Origin: Elusimicrobiota bacterium
GTDB lineage: Bacteria > Elusimicrobiota > Elusimicrobia > UBA1565 > UBA9628
NCBI GenBank assembly: GCA_023700845.1
Contig: JAMPYD010000164.1
Span: 1 to 5,441, forward strand
Reading direction: 5' to 3'
DNA: 5,441 bases
Part shown: positions 1 through 5,300 of the stretch, one piece after another
Numbering within the stretch: position 1 is the stretch's first letter
How the letters are laid out: every line of letters begins with the position of its first letter
Notes under the pieces: generated by a model
Seen by the model: only the letters and a program-made list of their open reading frames with translations
Told to the model about the DNA's origin: nothing
The model's database searches: none
Translations under genes and position numbers: made by a program

Positions 1-161
1 AAGGTCCCGGCGGCGATGGCGTCCACCGCGTCCTTCACGCCGCGGCGGATCGCGCGGAAGGCCTTGAGCCGCTCCTCGCCGCTCGCGAACCAGGTGTTGT
101 AAACCGACTCCGGGTCGTCTTTGTAGCGGCCGACCAAGGTCTCCAGAGCGGTCGCGTCCAT
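1..161 (-). CDS. Unrecognised protein, N-terminal 53 residues only
   Basis: An open frame runs from an ATG at 161-159 off the left edge of the window. It begins MDATALETLVGRYKDDPESV and continues with a charged, probably helical stretch (residues 26-50, rich in E, R, K and A). No signal peptide, membrane segment or motif that I recognise is visible. It starts 14 bp after the stop of the FMN-binding gene on the same strand, so the two are probably co-transcribed. The Shine-Dalgarno signal is weak (a GGA about 10 nt upstream), and the frame stays open upstream into the neighbouring gene, so a non-ATG start inside that gene cannot be excluded. Codon composition looks like real coding sequence. 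Function is unknown. Confidence 0.6.
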   Translation of the reverse strand, partial: MDATALETLVGRYKDDPESVYNTWFASGEERLKAFRAIRRGVKDAVDAIAAGT

Positions 162-175
162 GCGCTCGGTCCGGA

Positions 176-715
176 TCAGCTTCCCGCAGCCGTCTCGAAC
201 AGGGCGAGGGAGCGCAGCGCCGTCGCGCGCACGGCCGCGCGGACGGCGGTCAGGCGCGCGTCGTTCGTGGACCCGGACGGGAGGGCGCGTATCTCGTCGA
301 AACTCTTGCCCTCGAAGCGGGCCAGCCAGTCGAGGTCGGGCATGTGGTCGCCAGCGGCCTCGAAGGCGAGGAAGCTCACGGAGGCCAGCCGTCCGTCCGG
401 ACGCACGACGGTCATCAGAACGGCGTCTCCGACGAAGGTGCGGCGCCGCTCGAAGAAGGAGAACGCCGCGCTCCCCGAGGATTTCCCGACATAATAGGTG
501 ACGACCGACGGCAGGTCCTTCTCATCGAGGCGCGAAGCCAGTCCCGCGTTCTGCTCGGCGGTCAAGAACAGCGTCTTTCGTTCGGGCGGGACGCCGCCGA
601 ACGCGCTGTTGAGGGCCTGCGCCTGCGTCATGATGACGCCCGGCGCCGATTTGTGGGCGGATTCATGGGCCGACGAGGACACGGCCAGGAACATGGCGAG
701 AGCGACGACGGACAT
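176..715 (-). CDS. Exported FMN-binding-domain protein (NqrC/RnfG-like fold), degenerate flavin site
   Basis: 179 residues. Residues 1-16 form a short hydrophobic signal-like segment (MSVVALAMFLAVSSSA) with no positive charge before it. The rest resembles the small periplasmic FMN-binding-domain family: an 'MTQAQALNSAF' start near residue 29, 'LFLTAEQ' at 49-55, 'RRTFVGDAVLMTVVRPDGRLASV' across 91-113, the 'F-E-x(3)-D-H-M-P-x(3)-W-L-x(2)-F-x-G' block at 118-136, and a C-terminal helix 'LTAVRAAVRATALRSLALFE'. In the family, FMN is attached by ApbE to the Thr of a (S/T)GAT motif just before that helix. Here the aligned residues read N-D-A-R-L-T (151-156), so the acceptor Thr appears to be Arg154. 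Proteins of this type act in electron transfer at the membrane and are often encoded next to TonB receptors. There is no good Shine-Dalgarno, and the ATG lies 18 nt after the receptor relic's stop. It may be a decaying gene or one that binds FMN non-covalently. The family assignment is by remembered pattern, not by a search. Confidence 0.7.
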   Translation of the reverse strand: MSVVALAMFLAVSSSAHESAHKSAPGVIMTQAQALNSAFGGVPPERKTLFLTAEQNAGLASRLDEKDLPSVVTYYVGKSSGSAAFSFFERRRTFVGDAVLMTVVRPDGRLASVSFLAFEAAGDHMPDLDWLARFEGKSFDEIRALPSGSTNDARLTAVRAAVRATALRSLALFETAAGS

Positions 716-722
716 GGGACAC

Positions 723-777
723 AGTGTAGCAAGCTAAAAGTCGAGTTGAGCCGACAATTTGAACGTGCGGGGCGCGC
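723..777. repeat. Left copy of a 55-bp direct repeat flanking the mer module
   Basis: This stretch matches 2364-2418 in the same orientation without gaps at 48 of 55 positions, including a 17-nt identical run (753-769 = 2394-2410). It covers the last 13 codons and stop of a TonB receptor gene plus 11 nt of trailer. The two copies bracket the merR-merTP-metallochaperone genes. Confidence 0.9.
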
Positions 778-800
778 ATAGCGGACGCCCAGGTCGACGG
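734..800 (-). pseudogene. Relic of the 3' end of a TonB-dependent receptor gene
   Basis: Read on the minus strand, 734-773 encodes APRTFKLSAQLDF followed by TAG, the same C-terminus as the intact receptor ending at 2375. Just upstream, 781-797 encodes DLGVR, matching 15 of 17 bases of the receptor at 2537-2553. The roughly 118 bp lying between these blocks in the intact gene is reduced to 3 bp here, and the blocks are now out of frame with each other. Homology fades beyond about 800, where the MerR promoter begins, so the whole 5' part of the gene is missing. The terminal aromatic residue of outer-membrane barrels (F) is retained in the fossil. It sits 18 bp before the FMN-binding gene on the same strand. 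Confidence 0.8.
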
Positions 801-823
801 TCGGCCCGAGGCGTTAGAGGGGC

Positions 824-855
824 TTGACTCTATACCGAGGTATAGGGTCTATACT
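824..855 (+). promoter_or_regulatory. MerR-type promoter and operator
   Basis: The -35 box TTGACT (824-829) runs directly into the dyad CTATAC-CGAG-GTATAG (830-845), which is followed by a -10 box TATACT (850-855). The -35 to -10 spacer is 20 bp (19 if the -10 is read as CTATAC at 849). The dyad extends to arms 827-836 and 839-848 with 9 of 10 positions paired. An over-long spacer filled by a dyad, with TTGACT abutting it, is the hallmark of MerR-family promoters, in which the metal-bound regulator untwists the spacer. Because merR lies downstream on the same strand, the site probably controls the whole merR-merTP-metallochaperone operon, including autoregulation. Confidence 0.9.
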
Positions 856-872
856 GGAACCGAGGAGGCGCC

Positions 873-1280
873 ATGGAAGGATATCTGACCGTCGGAAAGA
901 TCGCCCGGCAGTCCGGGGTCAACCTGCAGACCGTTCTCTATTACGAAAGACGGCGGCTGCTGTCGCCGGCCCGGCGTTCCGACTCCGGCTACCGTTTATA
1001 CGCGCCGGAAACCGTGCGCGTCATCCGCTTCATCAAGAACGCCCAGGCGTTGGGCTTTACCCTCGACGAGATCGCCAAGCTCCTGCGGCTGCGGGTCAGT
1101 TCGCGCAGCCGATGTGAGCCGGTCAAGCGGCAGGCCCAGGCGCGGCTGGAGCTGGTTCAGGGGAAGATCGCGGGATTGCGGGCGATGGAAAGGACTTTGC
1201 GGCGTCTGCTCAAGACCTGTGCCGCGCGCGGCACCACGGACTCCTGTCCGATCCTGGAAAGTCTTGAATCAAGGAAGTAG
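873..1280 (+). CDS. merR: MerR, mercury(II)-responsive transcriptional regulator
   Basis: 135 residues, close to the usual MerR size. The N-terminal winged helix-turn-helix is typical: 'LTVGKIARQSGVNLQTVLYYE' at 5-25, then 'SGYRLY' at 38-43 and a long dimerisation helix from about 82. Three cysteines, C81, C116 and C125, have spacings of 35 and 9, exactly those of the Hg(II)-binding cysteines 82/117/126 of Tn501 MerR, and the last two sit in the family context C-x(8)-C-P-(L/I). This argues for Hg(II) over Cu, Zn, Cd or Pb sensing. A strong GGAGG (864-868) precedes the ATG by 4 nt, and the MerR operator lies directly upstream. Genes merR and merTP are on the same strand 5 bp apart, as in co-transcribed (Gram-positive-like) mer operons rather than the divergent layout of Tn21/Tn501. 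Confidence 0.95.
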   Translation: MEGYLTVGKIARQSGVNLQTVLYYERRRLLSPARRSDSGYRLYAPETVRVIRFIKNAQALGFTLDEIAKLLRLRVSSRSRCEPVKRQAQARLELVQGKIAGLRAMERTLRRLLKTCAARGTTDSCPILESLESRK

Positions 1281-1285
1281 TCGCT

Positions 1286-1879
1286 ATGGATAAGAAACTC
1301 ATCGGACTGGCGGCACTGGCTTCGGCCGGGCTCGCGTCCATCTGCTGTCTCGGTCCCCTCATCGCGACGGGTCTGGGGTTGGGAAGCCTGGGGTTGGCGG
1401 CGGGCCTGAGCAAGTACCGACCGTTGTTCCTGACTATGACCGGCGTCGTTCTTGCCGTCGCCTTCTACCTCGCCTATCGGAAGCGGTCTGCGGCGTGCGC
1501 CGACGGAAGCTGCGAGCTCCGCTCGGGCGGCCGGGCGATGAAGGTCGGCGTGTGGATGGTGGCGGCGCTGGCGGCGGCCATGGCGACTTTCCCGAGTTGG
1601 TCGGGGAGGCTCGTTTCAAGCGCTCCCGTCGCCGTTCCGACGGGCGGTGAAATACTAGCCCTGAAAGTCTCGGGCATGGATTGCGCGGCCTGCACCGCGG
1701 CGATCAGAAAGTCGGTCGAGAAGGTGCCGGGCGTCCTCTCTGCGGACATCGACTTCTCCGGAGGACGGGCGACCGTCGTCTCGGACGGCAAGGCCGATCC
1801 GGGAGCTGTGATTCGGGCCGTGGAGGCCGCCGGGTACAAGGCCGAACTGCTCAACGGAGCCGGCCATGAGCAGCTCTGA
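1286..1879 (+). CDS. merTP: MerTP, fused mercuric transporter and periplasmic Hg-binding domain
   Basis: 197 residues. Residues 1-110 are MerT-like: TM1 about 5-33 with the vicinal pair C20-C21 in 'SICCLGP', TM2 about 45-64, a cytoplasmic loop with C71 and C76 (ACADGSC), and TM3 about 85-103. A linker of about 20 residues leads to a C-terminal heavy-metal-associated (HMA) domain, about 123-190, with the metal site GMDCAAC (C133, C136), equivalent to MerP. With three membrane spans the HMA domain should lie outside the inner membrane, handing Hg(II) to C20/C21 and then to C71/C76 on the inside. The fused form is known from other mer operons. AAGGAAG (1271-1277) is the ribosome site, lying within the end of merR. 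The 3' end overlaps the next gene by 14 bp, implying translational coupling. The metal is inferred from family and MerR. Confidence 0.93.
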   Translation: MDKKLIGLAALASAGLASICCLGPLIATGLGLGSLGLAAGLSKYRPLFLTMTGVVLAVAFYLAYRKRSAACADGSCELRSGGRAMKVGVWMVAALAAAMATFPSWSGRLVSSAPVAVPTGGEILALKVSGMDCAACTAAIRKSVEKVPGVLSADIDFSGGRATVVSDGKADPGAVIRAVEAAGYKAELLNGAGHEQL

Positions 1880-2330
1880 CGAGCACGAGGCGTGCTGTCC
1901 TCTTCCAGCCGTTGCCCTTGCCTGCCCCGTCTGCGGCAAGCTAGGCAGGAAGGTCGGGAAAGAGACTTTGGACCATCACTTGGAGCGATCCTCTCGCGCG
2001 AAGTTCGGCGATGAAGCGGGCTTCTGCCCGAACCCGGCCTGCGAGGTCGTGTACTTCAGCGGCAAGGCGACCGTCCGCAAGGGCGAGACCGCGCTGGCGG
2101 TCACGCAAAAGGACCCGGGCGATGAGGTTTTCGTCTGCTACTGCTTCAAGCACACGCGCGGCGACCTGCGGCGCGACCTGGCGCAGAAAGGTACAACGGA
2201 TATTCCGGACCGGATCAAAAAGGGGATTAAGGAGGGGCGTTGCGATTGCGAACGCAAAAATCCGCAGGGAGCGTGCTGCCTGGGCAACGTCGCAGCGGCG
2301 ATCAATGGGATAAAAGGAGAAATATCCTGA
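1866..2330 (+). CDS. CopZ-like iron-sulfur cluster-binding metallochaperone
   Basis: 154 residues with 12 cysteines in pairs or singly: C10-C11, CPVC (20-23), C54, C59, CYC (91-93), CDC (126-128) and CC (137-138). The blocks 'FCPNPACEVVYF' (53-64), 'VCYCF' (90-94) and 'CDCERKNPQGACCLGNV' (126-142) are those of the N-terminal domain of archaeal CopZ, which holds a [2Fe-2S] cluster and a Zn ion. The C-terminal HMA domain of CopZ is absent, but the preceding gene supplies one in MerTP. No signal peptide, so cytoplasmic. It probably takes or reduces the metal delivered by MerTP; this is inference. The ATG lies inside the end of merTP with GGAG (1856-1859) in front. The gene ends 44 bp before the convergent receptor gene, and I see no clear terminator in that gap. 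Confidence 0.88.
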   Translation: MSSSDEHEACCPLPAVALACPVCGKLGRKVGKETLDHHLERSSRAKFGDEAGFCPNPACEVVYFSGKATVRKGETALAVTQKDPGDEVFVCYCFKHTRGDLRRDLAQKGTTDIPDRIKKGIKEGRCDCERKNPQGACCLGNVAAAINGIKGEIS

Positions 2331-2363
2331 GACCGACCAGGGACGCGGACTCATAGCGGCCGA

Positions 2364-2418
2364 AGTGCGGCAAGCTAGAAGTCGAGTTGCGCTGACAATT
2401 TGAACGTGCGCGGCGCCC
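2364..2418. repeat. Right copy of the 55-bp direct repeat
   Basis: This is the parent-like copy, at the 3' end of the intact receptor gene (stop 2375-2377, minus strand) plus trailer; it matches 723-777 at 48 of 55 positions. An ATG on the minus strand at 2354-2352 lies 20 nt after the receptor stop, nearly the spacing at which the FMN-binding gene starts after the relic (18 nt). This side may therefore keep the first bases of a lost second gene. Confidence 0.9.
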
Positions 2419-4528
2419 CGAGATGAAGATAGCCGTCGCCGAAGTATTCGCCGACGTCCTTCCAATAGACGGTGTCGAGGACGTTTTCGATCCGGAAGCG
2501 CCAAACCACCTTGACGGGACCGGCGCGCCGCGCGCAGCGGACACCTAGGTCGAAGCGGTTGTAGGCGGGGACGGTCAGCGCGTTGTCGCGCCGGGCGTAT
2601 TTTTCCGAGACGCGGGCCCAGGAGCCGTTGAGCGCCGCTCCCGGCAGGCGCGGAACGTCCCAATCGAGCGTTACCTGACTTCGAAGCCACGGCACGTTGA
2701 GAGGAGCTTTGCCGTCGAAGGCCGCCACCCCGGTGCCGTCCTGCCGTGCGTGGAGCAAAGTCGCACCGGCGACTACGCGCAGGCGGTCGGCGACGCGGCC
2801 GACGGCCGCGATCTCCAGGCCGCTGTGCCGGACGATTCCGTGCTGGACGAAAACGTTGTCGGGACCGGTGAACTCGTAGGGCTTCCAGATGTGAAACAGC
2901 GCCGCCGTCGCCAATAGCCGCGCCGAGAGGTCGCTTTTGACCCCGAGCTCGACCTGCCTGGCGATCTTGGGGTCCAGCGCCCGGCCCGCGTTCGCGGCGG
3001 TGACGCCCGCGGTGCCGCCGAGTTCCAGGCCCTGGCTGAAGGCGGCATATCCCATCAAGCCGTCCCGGGGCGTGAAGGTCAGGGCCAATTGCGGCGACAG
3101 GAACGTGCGGCGAAAGCTCGAGGCGGGGGCGCCGTCCAGTTTGCGGAAGCGGTCGTCGGAGACGGCGCTCGCGCGCAGGCCGGCCTGCAGCTTCCAACGG
3201 GAAGACCAGGAGATCGAGTCCTGGACGAACAACGCTTGCTCCGTGTAGTCCTGGTTGCGATGAACGACGCCCGTCGCGTTGGGCGACGGCGCGAAGATCG
3301 AGGGGCGAGGCGCATAGATATTGTCGGTGCCGACGAAATCGTAGACCTCCTGGCCGAGCGCGACCGTGCGATCGAAGCGCGACAGGCCGACCGTCGCGTC
3401 ATGGCGGACGGCGCCCCAGTCGCGGCCCCCGCTCAAAACGGCCCGGGCCTGCGTCACCGTGCGGATTTCGCCCGAACTGCGGTAGTCGTAGAGGTCGTAA
3501 TCGCCGTTGGCGCAGAAGGTGTTCAGGTAAACGGGGCCGCTGGAACAGCCGTAGGGGAACGCAGCCTTGTCCTCGGAGGCGACGCGGTTGCGGTTGACCG
3601 CGGCCTCGAAGCGCCAGTCATCGCCGGCCTCGTACTGGAACCGCGCGCCTATGTTGGAGGCTTCGATCGCGACCGGCTCGCTCCACGGCTGGTTGTTGAG
3701 CATCGTCTCCGGCCGGACGCCGGCCGGCAGCACGGTTCCGCCCAGGGGCTGGTAGCCGGGCACGGACAACTGGCTCTTTTTCTGCCAGTCCGCGTCGAGC
3801 GCGAAAATCGCGTTTTCACCGAGCCGCCAGTCCAGCGCCGCGCTTAAAAAGTCGCGCCGTCCGACCGCCTCCTTGACGTACGGGTGCAGCGACTCGCGGG
3901 CCGCGTTGAAGCGGTAGCCGAAGCGCCCGCCGTCGAAGCGCCCACCTAGGTCCGCGTGGGCGTATCGCGTGCCGCGATCGCTCAACTCCAGCGTGACCCG
4001 GCGCGTCGGCGCGTCGGTCGGCCGCTTAACGACGTAGTTGACCGCTCCACCCGGAGCCGCCAGCCCCGTCTCGAAGCCCGCGACGGCCTTGAGGATCTCG
4101 ACCCGCTCCTTGTTCTCCAGGGGCATGCTGGACTCGTTGGCGATGGTCAGGCCGTCGCGCTTGTACCCGCTCGCGCCGTCGAGCGTGAAGCCGCGTATCG
4201 ATAAGGCCTCGTAATAGCCGAGCGGGGCGTAGTTTTCGCCGACGGACGCGTCGTTGCCGATGATCCCGGCGACGCCGCGCGCGCCCTGGTCGTCCATCAA
4301 GCTCCTCGGGACGACGGTCACCGACGCGGGGGTCTCGCGGAGCGGCCGCCCCGTCAGTCCCAGGCGCTCGCGCGCGGGCCAGTAGTCGTCCGGGACGCGA
4401 GGCGCGGTCACGACGACCGGAGCGCGCGGCGGCGAGGGGAGTTCTTCCGCCCGCGAAGGGGCGAGGGCGCTCAGCGCGTGAGCGAGGCAAAGGCCGGTGA
4501 CGAGCGTTCGGCGGGCTTTAGCGGGCAT
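2375..4528 (-). CDS. TonB-dependent outer-membrane receptor, TPP-riboswitch controlled, probable thiamine or precursor uptake
   Basis: 717 residues, normal for the family. Signal peptide about 1-28 (MPAKARRTLVTGLCLAHALS then A-L-A-P-S-R-A). A TonB-box-like VVVTAP lies at 38-43 and the plug domain at about 58-170 with the hallmarks 'SIRGF' (110-114), 'YKRDGL' (122-127), 'NKERVEILK' (139-147) and 'APGGAVNYVVKRPT' (158-171). The rest is a 22-strand-type barrel ending in FKLSAQLDF with the terminal Phe needed for outer-membrane assembly. C328 and C339 may form a disulfide in an outer loop. By sequence it belongs to the siderophore-receptor subfamily, but the TPP riboswitch in its leader points to thiamine or a thiamine precursor as substrate. 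The ATG at 4528 is chosen because AAAGGAG (4541-4535) sits 6 nt before it; a TTG ten codons upstream has no such site. It converges on the mer operon and diverges from the ribonuclease gene. Confidence 0.93.
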   Translation of the reverse strand: MPAKARRTLVTGLCLAHALSALAPSRAEELPSPPRAPVVVTAPRVPDDYWPARERLGLTGRPLRETPASVTVVPRSLMDDQGARGVAGIIGNDASVGENYAPLGYYEALSIRGFTLDGASGYKRDGLTIANESSMPLENKERVEILKAVAGFETGLAAPGGAVNYVVKRPTDAPTRRVTLELSDRGTRYAHADLGGRFDGGRFGYRFNAARESLHPYVKEAVGRRDFLSAALDWRLGENAIFALDADWQKKSQLSVPGYQPLGGTVLPAGVRPETMLNNQPWSEPVAIEASNIGARFQYEAGDDWRFEAAVNRNRVASEDKAAFPYGCSSGPVYLNTFCANGDYDLYDYRSSGEIRTVTQARAVLSGGRDWGAVRHDATVGLSRFDRTVALGQEVYDFVGTDNIYAPRPSIFAPSPNATGVVHRNQDYTEQALFVQDSISWSSRWKLQAGLRASAVSDDRFRKLDGAPASSFRRTFLSPQLALTFTPRDGLMGYAAFSQGLELGGTAGVTAANAGRALDPKIARQVELGVKSDLSARLLATAALFHIWKPYEFTGPDNVFVQHGIVRHSGLEIAAVGRVADRLRVVAGATLLHARQDGTGVAAFDGKAPLNVPWLRSQVTLDWDVPRLPGAALNGSWARVSEKYARRDNALTVPAYNRFDLGVRCARRAGPVKVVWRFRIENVLDTVYWKDVGEYFGDGYLHLGAPRTFKLSAQLDF

Positions 4529-4529
4529 C

Positions 4530-4560
4530 GTTTGCTCCTTTGGGCAACGCGGGAGCAAAC
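4530..4560 (-). promoter_or_regulatory. Shine-Dalgarno-sequestering hairpin (riboswitch expression platform)
   Basis: On the minus strand GTTTGCTCC (4560-4552) and GGAGCAAAC (4538-4530) form a perfect 9-bp stem with a 13-nt loop. The 3' arm contains GGAG of the receptor's ribosome site (AAAGGAG, 4541-4535). When the stem forms, ribosome access is blocked. There is no U-tract after it, so control is of translation rather than termination. Confidence 0.85.
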
Positions 4561-4579
4561 AAAGCGGGCGGCGACTTTG

Positions 4580-4661
4580 CGCTTCCCTGCGCTGGCATTA
4601 TCCAGATCAGGTTCGAAGGGTTTTTCTCACCCGAAACTCGCTGGTTTCAGGACCCCTAGCG
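4580..4661 (-). ncRNA. TPP riboswitch (THI box) aptamer
   Basis: Read on the minus strand, the element has all major parts of the thiamine pyrophosphate aptamer in order. These are a short P1 (CGCT 4661-4658 with AGCG 4583-4580), the TAGGGGTC entry of P2, a P3 stem CCTGAAAC/GTTTCGGG closed by a 6-nt loop, the pyrimidine-sensing TGAGA (4629-4625), and ACCC closing P2. Next come the near-invariant CCTGATCTGG and ATAATGCCAGCG (P4/P5, pyrophosphate sensor) and CAGGGAAG. The C of the usual CTGAGA is G here. It ends 51 nt before the receptor start codon, with a Shine-Dalgarno-blocking hairpin in between. TPP binding is expected to lower receptor synthesis. Confidence 0.97.
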
Positions 4662-4667
4662 GGAGGA

Positions 4668-4697
4668 ATGCTAGCCTAATCGGCGACGCGCTGTCGA
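4668..4697 (-). promoter_or_regulatory. Candidate promoter for the riboswitch-receptor transcript
   Basis: TCGACA (4697-4692) and TAGCAT (4673-4668) are separated by 18 bp and would start transcription at about 4661, just where P1 of the riboswitch begins. The position is sensible but both hexamers are imperfect, and no other candidate stands out in the 80 bp up to the divergent gene. Confidence 0.35.
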
Positions 4698-4740
4698 GAG
4701 GGGGCCAAAAGACCCCTAAAATAGATGGGTCCTTCGGACT

Positions 4741-4760
4741 TCCGCATGTTAGAATGCGGA
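4741..4760 (+). promoter_or_regulatory. Inverted repeat and extended -10 promoter at the ribonuclease start
   Basis: TCCGCAT (4741-4747) and ATGCGGA (4754-4760) form a perfect 7-bp inverted repeat with a 6-nt spacer, ending one base before the ATG at 4762. Within it lies TGT-TAGAAT (4747-4755), an extended -10 box, which would put the transcript start at about 4761-4763, i.e. on the start codon. No convincing -35 and no Shine-Dalgarno are seen. It could be an operator covering the -10 box, or an RNA hairpin if transcription starts further upstream. Confidence 0.5.
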
Positions 4761-4761
4761 C

Positions 4762-5298
4762 ATGAAGAAGAACTCTTTCCTCGCGGTCCTTTCCGCTGTC
4801 ACGATTCTGCTGTCCGCCGCGTTTCCGGCGGCATCCGCCGAGTCGGCGTTCGTCCAGCTCCGGAGCGCGGCCCCGGCCTCATCGGTCGTGGCGGCGCCGC
4901 AGGCGCCTCGTTCGGCCATCTCGGCGCCCAGCGCGGCGGCCATCGTCCCGGGCAAGGATCTCTCCCCTAAGTTCAGCGATCCCGGACGCGTCTCCTTGAT
5001 CCTAAAGATCGTCGCCGCCGTCTACAACGGCGGAGCCCTTCCTTTCCCGAAGGACGGGATCGTCTTCGAGAATAAAGAGGGGCGACTTCCAGGGAAGCCC
5101 AAGGGATATTATCGCGAGTACACAGTCCTTCCGCCGGCCGGCGCGCCGTCGAGCGTGACGGTCGGAGACCAGACGTTCGCGATCTCCCCGCCTCAGGGGC
5201 GCCGCGGCGCCGAACGCCTCGTCATCGGCGGAGGGGAGCTCCTCTATTACTCGCCTGACCACTACAAGACCTTCCTCCCGCTGACGGTCCTGCGCTGA
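4762..5298 (+). CDS. Secreted guanyl-specific ribonuclease, RNase Sa/barnase class
   Basis: 178 residues. A classic Sec signal peptide (MKKNSFLAVLSAVTILLSAA, cleavage probably after ASA at 26) is followed by an Ala/Pro/Ser-rich linker (27-63) and a catalytic domain from about 70 to the end. The domain aligns by eye with Streptomyces RNase Sa: 'PFPKDGIVFENKEGRLP' (94-110), 'GYYREYTV' (115-122), 'ERLVIGG' (151-157) and 'YYSPDHYKTF' (162-171). The catalytic Glu54, Arg69 and His85 of RNase Sa correspond to E119, R152 and H167; the guanine-recognition residues N39 and E41 correspond to N104 and E106. It should cleave single-stranded RNA 3' of G, via 2',3'-cyclic phosphate. There are no cysteines, so the C7-C96 disulfide of RNase Sa is absent. 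No Shine-Dalgarno precedes the ATG. A barstar-like gene starts 2 bp after the stop, as expected for a toxic RNase with its inhibitor. Confidence 0.93.
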   Translation: MKKNSFLAVLSAVTILLSAAFPAASAESAFVQLRSAAPASSVVAAPQAPRSAISAPSAAAIVPGKDLSPKFSDPGRVSLILKIVAAVYNGGALPFPKDGIVFENKEGRLPGKPKGYYREYTVLPPAGAPSSVTVGDQTFAISPPQGRRGAERLVIGGGELLYYSPDHYKTFLPLTVLR

Positions 5299-5300
5299 CT

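Noticed and set aside
160..781. Several plus-strand open frames
   Set aside because: All are antisense to the FMN-binding gene and the relic, and are dominated by Arg/Ser/Gly runs; no coherent domain is seen.
1286..1879. Copper transport (CopZ/CopA-like) instead of mercury for the HMA-containing protein
   Set aside because: The MerT-like CC pair in TM1, the cytoplasmic Cys pair and the MerR cysteine spacing together favour Hg(II); no P-type ATPase motifs are present.
824..2330. Mercury module as part of an insertion sequence or Tn21-like transposon
   Set aside because: No transposase, resolvase or terminal inverted repeats are visible; the only flanking repeats are receptor-gene segments.
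2331..2374. A bidirectional terminator between the convergent genes
   Set aside because: Only a 4-bp GCCG/CGGC stem is present and no T-run on either side, so it cannot be supported.
1941..3197. A 418-codon open frame on the minus strand
   Set aside because: It runs antisense to the metallochaperone gene and out of frame within the receptor gene, with Arg/Ala/Pro-rich low-complexity content typical of a GC-rich shadow frame.
3089..3847. A 252-codon plus-strand open frame
   Set aside because: It is antisense to the receptor, with no motif, no ribosome site and composition that follows the receptor's codon pattern.
4700..4718. AGGGG/CCCCT inverted repeat (4700-4704 with 4712-4716) as a terminator
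   Set aside because: Only 5 bp with no U-tract on either strand and no gene ending there; it lies in a divergent promoter region.
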